This document shows positions 32,828-36,199 of a stretch of DNA of 36,199 bases, one piece after another (position 1 is the stretch's first letter; each line of letters begins with the position of its first letter). A program made the translations under genes and the position numbers. Source of the stretch: an uncultured bacterium (GTDB lineage: Bacteria > Bacillota_I > Bacilli_A > RF39 > UBA660). Below the pieces are notes generated by a model. That model was not told the origin of the DNA. It saw only the letters and a list, made by a program, of their open reading frames with translations, and did not search any database. Location: NCBI GenBank assembly GCA_949292245.1, contig CASEYV010000001.1, positions 247,313-283,511 of the forward strand, written 5' to 3'.

Positions 32828-33385
32828 ATGACACAAGGAAATACTGAAATATCTATTAAAGATTGTATTGATTTACCTAAATTTGATATGACAACATCAT
32901 TATATCTATGTGAATTAAATGCTGCCACATTGGATTATAAGATTAATTGGAATAGAGAATGGCATAATGGAAAAGTATGCTATATGTATTATGGAATATA
33001 TACAAATTCCAAAGGTGTTAAAGTTAGATTAAAATTGTATGATGATTTTCATGATAAAATGTCATTACATATTGAATATTCAAATCATGGTAAATTAATT
33101 AAAAAATTGGTTTTATCAGAAACATATTATGAAGATGAATTTATTGACTTAGTTTATTCAATAGAAAAATATAAAGAATATGTTGATTTATATTCGGATA
33201 AAAAAGATAATAAAAATAAATTAATTAATCCATATTATGATAGGGTTTATAATCAAAAAGAAGAAACCAAAACATATACAGTTACAAAAGTTAAGAATCA
33301 ACGAGGTATTAAAGCTGAAAAACTTTTGAAAAACGTAGAATTTGAATATAATATGGAAATTCTTGGTGAAATAACAACTTATTAA
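32828..33385 (+). CDS. Hypothetical protein, 185 aa
   Basis: A 185-residue protein of unknown function. It has WNREWHNGKVCYMYYGIYTN (about residues 40-59) and a charged, helical second half, and ends NVEFEYNMEILGEITTY. The last part resembles the end of the next protein (VENVNYNYEFLGN), so the two may be diverged paralogues. It is read from a sigma70-like promoter and thus may be early. No membrane segment is seen. Confidence 0.75.
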   Translation: MTQGNTEISIKDCIDLPKFDMTTSLYLCELNAATLDYKINWNREWHNGKVCYMYYGIYTNSKGVKVRLKLYDDFHDKMSLHIEYSNHGKLIKKLVLSETYYEDEFIDLVYSIEKYKEYVDLYSDKKDNKNKLINPYYDRVYNQKEETKTYTVTKVKNQRGIKAEKLLKNVEFEYNMEILGEITTY

Positions 33386-33398
33386 TAGGGTAAAAATA

Positions 33399-33815
33399 AT
33401 GAGTGCATTTGAAATAATTGATAATGATATGACTGAAATGTCCGAAGATGAAGAAATAAAATATTTAAATTGTCTTTTAAAAAAATCAAAAGATGGTGAA
33501 ATTGTTTGGGACGAAATTATTTATGATAATTACGAGCAATATTGTGTTTCATTTGAAGATATTTCGGCATACTTATTATATAATACGGCAATCGATAAAA
33601 TGTATGTTTATATTGAATGCTCGTCAATTAAAAAATTTGGTTATATTGATAATGAAAGACATATTGATATTGTTAATGAACTTTATTTAAATATGACAAC
33701 AATTATTCGTGATAGTTCTTATTTTGAATATACAAAAAATTATAAAGAAATAGATAATAAACCGTATGAATTAGTTGAAAATGTAAATTATAATTATGAA
33801 TTTTTGGGCAATTAA
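33399..33815 (+). CDS. Hypothetical protein, 138 aa
   Basis: A 138-residue acidic protein, tyrosine-rich, of unknown function. AGGG precedes the start. Its central strands (YCVSFEDISAYLLYNTAIDK, then MYVYIE) and its terminal EL-x-ENVNYNYEFLG line up with the preceding protein, suggesting a common origin. No known motif is seen. Confidence 0.75.
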   Translation: MSAFEIIDNDMTEMSEDEEIKYLNCLLKKSKDGEIVWDEIIYDNYEQYCVSFEDISAYLLYNTAIDKMYVYIECSSIKKFGYIDNERHIDIVNELYLNMTTIIRDSSYFEYTKNYKEIDNKPYELVENVNYNYEFLGN

Positions 33816-33843
33816 TAAGATATTATGGTATTATGCTAATATT

Positions 33844-33858
33844 CATAAATACTTTTAT
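33844..33858 (+). promoter_or_regulatory. Late-like promoter motif before the GAF-like membrane protein
   Basis: CATAAATACTTTTAT, 31 bases before ATG 33890. The 14 bases ATAAATACTTTTAT are identical to 14172-14185. CATAAA/TTTATG also makes a small hairpin. Confidence 0.5.
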
Positions 33859-33889
33859 GCAATATAAATTATAATAAAAGGGATATATT

Positions 33890-35131
33890 ATGAATGAAAT
33901 ACCTATGCTAACAAATGATTCAGGTTGGCTTGTAATATGGAATGATATAAAAACATTTGGAGCAGGATTTTGGGCATTTTTTATATTAATTAGTTTTTAT
34001 GTATTAAAAGACCAAATTAAAGATTTAATTAAAGTTTTTATTCAAAAAATTACTTTTTCAACAACAAAAAAAGCTCATTATACAAAAAAAGATTTATTAA
34101 AACATCCAATATTTCATGATTTAGATTATTGGTTAGATATAGGTTTAAAAGCATTAAAACTTAAAAGCTCCCCTACACATCATGAAGATGAAGATTATAC
34201 ACAAAGCAAAGAAGATATTGCTAAAGAAGTAATTCGTATTAAATATACTACAATTAAAGAATCATTGACTAATTTTGTTAATGAAACTGATATTGATAAT
34301 ATTGATAATGATGTAGCTTGTATGTATTTTATTGATTGCTTAACTAAAAATTTAGTTACACAGAAAAAAAGAATGTTAGAAAGAGGAATTCCTCTTAAAT
34401 TTTTAAATAAATTTCATGCTACTTCTGATATTACAGAAAAAATAGTTATAGCTTCTGCAAAATCTTTTTTTAATCGTGGTTGTGATTTAACAGCTTCAAC
34501 AAAAATATATTTTATGTTTAATACATTGAATGGTTATTTAAATATCATATTTAATAATATTACAGAAGCCATAGAATCTATAAATGGTGATTTAAAAGGA
34601 GAATATTTTGACGGAAAACCAATGTGTTCTTCATTTAAAAAACAATTAAATCCACCACATCCTACATATACATTAATTGTCAAAGAAAAATTAGATGAAG
34701 TGTTAAGAGATTTTTATGGTTCAAGAGCATTTATTTGTAAATATTTTAAAAAAGATGGAGTTAATTATCATTCAGCTGTATATGAATCTACAATTAAAGG
34801 TGTTACATCAGAAATTCATAATATTCAAATGATTTCTGATGATAAAGATAAAAATATGCTAACAATTATGAAGGAAAGTGGCTGTATAGCTGCCGATATT
34901 AGTAAATTTGGAGCAACTACCATTGAAAGATTCAATACTCGTGGTGTAAAAGGTATTTTTATTTGTCCGATATATAATAATCAAAAAATAGATGGTGTAT
35001 TGTGTGTTGATTTTATTTCTATCGAAAAATTCAATATGGCAATAAATGACCACGATTTAGATGAAAAATTACAAAAATATGCACAAGAATTTGCTCCATA
35101 TATTGTATATCCTGAAGGATATAAATTCTAA
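33890..35131 (+). CDS. Membrane-anchored protein with C-terminal GAF-like domain, 413 aa
   Basis: One transmembrane helix at about residues 22-39 (FGAGFWAFFILISFYVL) is followed at once by a lysine-rich stretch, so residues 40-413 should be cytoplasmic. The middle (100-250) is helical. Residues about 265-400 have a GAF-like pattern: a helix LDEVLRDFYGSRAFICKYF, a variable ligand pocket, then RFNTRGVKGIFICPIYNNQK and DGVLCVDFISIE. GAF domains bind small molecules such as cyclic nucleotides or other effectors. No output domain such as a kinase or cyclase is present. A role in sensing infection state, lysis timing or superinfection is inference. AAGGGATATATT precedes the ATG. Confidence 0.6.
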   Translation: MNEIPMLTNDSGWLVIWNDIKTFGAGFWAFFILISFYVLKDQIKDLIKVFIQKITFSTTKKAHYTKKDLLKHPIFHDLDYWLDIGLKALKLKSSPTHHEDEDYTQSKEDIAKEVIRIKYTTIKESLTNFVNETDIDNIDNDVACMYFIDCLTKNLVTQKKRMLERGIPLKFLNKFHATSDITEKIVIASAKSFFNRGCDLTASTKIYFMFNTLNGYLNIIFNNITEAIESINGDLKGEYFDGKPMCSSFKKQLNPPHPTYTLIVKEKLDEVLRDFYGSRAFICKYFKKDGVNYHSAVYESTIKGVTSEIHNIQMISDDKDKNMLTIMKESGCIAADISKFGATTIERFNTRGVKGIFICPIYNNQKIDGVLCVDFISIEKFNMAINDHDLDEKLQKYAQEFAPYIVYPEGYKF

Positions 35132-35169
35132 AACCTAATAAATATTTGTATAGTTTATAAGGTTTTAGA
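35127..35169 (+). promoter_or_regulatory. Hairpin joining stop codon, late-like motif and ribosome binding site
   Basis: Sixteen-base arms (35127-35142 and 35154-35169, one mismatch) flank an 11-base loop and end exactly at ATG 35170. The left arm covers the stop of the GAF-like gene, and the right arm covers AAGG of the fibre-like gene, followed by TTTT. It is terminator-like and could also mask translation on read-through RNA. Confidence 0.5.
35137..35151 (+). promoter_or_regulatory. Late-like promoter motif before the 35170 gene
   Basis: AATAAATATTTGTAT, 18 bases before ATG 35170, inside the hairpin above; 12 of 14 bases match ATAAATACTTTTAT. Confidence 0.45.
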
Positions 35170-36057
35170 ATGGTAGATATATTAGGTAATAAATTAAAAA
35201 TAACATCTATAGATATTATCCCATCAAATATTAATCATAATAATGAATATTTGATGATATCAAATGATGAATCAAAATATGAATTAGTTGATAAGAATAA
35301 TTTAATTCAACAATTAAATATATCTTATAATCCGACATCTTCAATTAATAATTATATCGAATCTATATTTAAATGTAATAACAATTCAATTATATTTAAT
35401 ATATCTGAAGAAAATCCATTAGATGTTACATTTGGAAATCAAATTAAAAAAACATTTACATCTATAAATTCAATAAAATTTGAAAATAATAATCAATTAA
35501 ATATATTTTTAAATGAAGATGGTGTTGCTTACGCATTAAATAATAAATTATTTTATCAATGTGAAGAACCATTGAATATGTCCGAGAATGATGTTTGGTT
35601 TGATATTAGTCATGAACCATTAAAAATTTATATGTATAAAGATTCAAAATGGGAAGTCTTTTATGATGTTTATTTGGGAAAAACCAATTTTAATAATGAA
35701 TTTATTAACGATGATGAAGATATACCTGTAATTATTAATACCATTAATAAAAATAATACAGTAAAAAATATTTTTGATGATATCATAATAGATGATATAG
35801 TAATTAAACAACCTATAACTAAAATAAATCATAATTTAAATTTAAGTAATGTTTATGATTATACTTCAGCAGCCATATTGAAATGTATTGATGATAATTG
35901 TGGTTATAAAGTTGGTGATATTATTCCTATTAATTCGTTTATATCAATAAATGAAATTGGATGTTCAAATTTTTCAGTTGTAAACAAAGAATCTAATGTT
36001 ATAGAACCAATAGATATAAATTGTTGGAAATTAAAATTCATAATAAGGAAATTATAA
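35170..36057 (+). CDS. Fibre-like structural protein, 295 aa
   Basis: The opening MVDILGNKLKITSIDIIP resembles that of the 922-aa fibre (MVSILDNKKIAELVI), and its promoter and genome position are those of a fibre unit. Residues 30-60 (YLMISNDESKYELVDKNNLI) are similar to fibre head segments that read I-S-N-x-x-x-YE. The rest is strand-rich, Asn-, Asp- and Ile-rich, without a recognised binding domain, and includes SENDVWFDIS and YDYTSAAILKCIDDN. It is probably a virion or fibre-connector protein. The next gene starts within its stop codon. Confidence 0.65.
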   Translation: MVDILGNKLKITSIDIIPSNINHNNEYLMISNDESKYELVDKNNLIQQLNISYNPTSSINNYIESIFKCNNNSIIFNISEENPLDVTFGNQIKKTFTSINSIKFENNNQLNIFLNEDGVAYALNNKLFYQCEEPLNMSENDVWFDISHEPLKIYMYKDSKWEVFYDVYLGKTNFNNEFINDDEDIPVIINTINKNNTVKNIFDDIIIDDIVIKQPITKINHNLNLSNVYDYTSAAILKCIDDNCGYKVGDIIPINSFISINEIGCSNFSVVNKESNVIEPIDINCWKLKFIIRKL

Positions 36058-36188
36058 TGGCTGAAATTAATGCAAAAGTAGAATATGATAATTTATTAGG
36101 ATTTCCTGATTATAATGGCTCGGTTATTAATTATTTAAAAAGCACTGAATCTTTATATGGATTTAATAATGTATCTTTTATTTCCTGA
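36057..36188 (+). CDS. Start of a fibre-like gene, short or interrupted (43 codons)
   Basis: ATG 36057 overlaps the previous stop (TAATG) and has AAGGA 7 bases upstream, so initiation here looks real. The product begins MAEINAKVEYDNLLGFPDYN and reaches TGA at 36186-36188, only 11 bases before the window edge. It may be a genuine 43-residue protein or the start of a longer gene broken by a sequence error or mutation. Function unknown. Confidence 0.5.
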   Translation: MAEINAKVEYDNLLGFPDYNGSVINYLKSTESLYGFNNVSFIS

Positions 36189-36199
36189 TTAAAAGCACC

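Noticed and set aside
1-36199. Alternative genetic code (TAG or TGA reassigned), as in some gut phages
   Set aside because: TAA, TAG and TGA all end well-defined genes at expected positions (for example TAG at 843-845, 4774-4776 and 5835-5837; TGA at 2969-2971, 3526-3528 and 8870-8872). No gene is broken by a single class of stop.

Overview
The window is a very AT-rich, gene-dense stretch with short gaps, frequent ATGA/TAATG start-stop overlaps and AGGAG-type ribosome binding sites. It reads as part of the genome of a large tailed phage, probably with a T4-type (myovirus-like) replication and late-transcription plan. The support is a clamp-loader ATPase (gp44/RFC-like), a GroES-like co-chaperonin, an M15 peptidoglycan peptidase, a long run of tail-fibre genes with collar and lectin-like domains, and a recurrent TATAAATA-type promoter motif in front of transcription units. 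The host is probably a bacterium with a two-piece tmRNA. The permuted tmRNA gene points to Alphaproteobacteria, though some cyanobacteria and betaproteobacteria also have this gene form. The fibre modules resemble those I recall from gut-associated phages and bacteria. Both host statements are inference.

Layout. (1) 1-7180, plus strand: an early/middle-type operon of small genes. It includes a calcineurin-like phosphoesterase, a ferredoxin:thioredoxin reductase catalytic-subunit-like protein, a GroES-like protein, many unknowns and the clamp loader, and closes with a strong hairpin at 7184-7222. (2) 7223-13280, plus strand: a new unit led by a TATAAATA motif. It encodes three consecutive paralogous amidoligase-like proteins, one unknown, a gamma-glutamylcyclotransferase-like (AIG2-like) protein and possibly a 48-aa peptide. 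(3) 13290-13702: a sigma70-like promoter, a circularly permuted two-piece tmRNA gene with pseudoknot and tag frame (ANENVNYNYNVMAA), and a bidirectional terminator. (4) 13701-32266: the adhesin region. It has plus-strand fibres with chitin-binding-like, discoidin-like and LamG-like modules, two putative fibre-assembly chaperones, and two minus-strand tip/collar-like genes set between them. (5) 32268-36199: a terminator, a minus-strand M15 peptidase, two related unknowns, a membrane-anchored GAF-like protein and the start of another fibre-like unit.

How the parts fit: the clamp loader and the T4-late-like motifs suggest late transcription coupled to replication (inference). The fibre genes share C-terminal and internal modules that are nearly identical at DNA level, which would favour recombination among them and host-range change. 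The amidoligase/cyclotransferase cassette is the best candidate for an undescribed system: a pathway that makes and trims an amide-linked conjugate on a metabolite, cell-wall peptide or protein. The adjacent phage tmRNA would tag stalled translation products during infection with the phage's own peptide.
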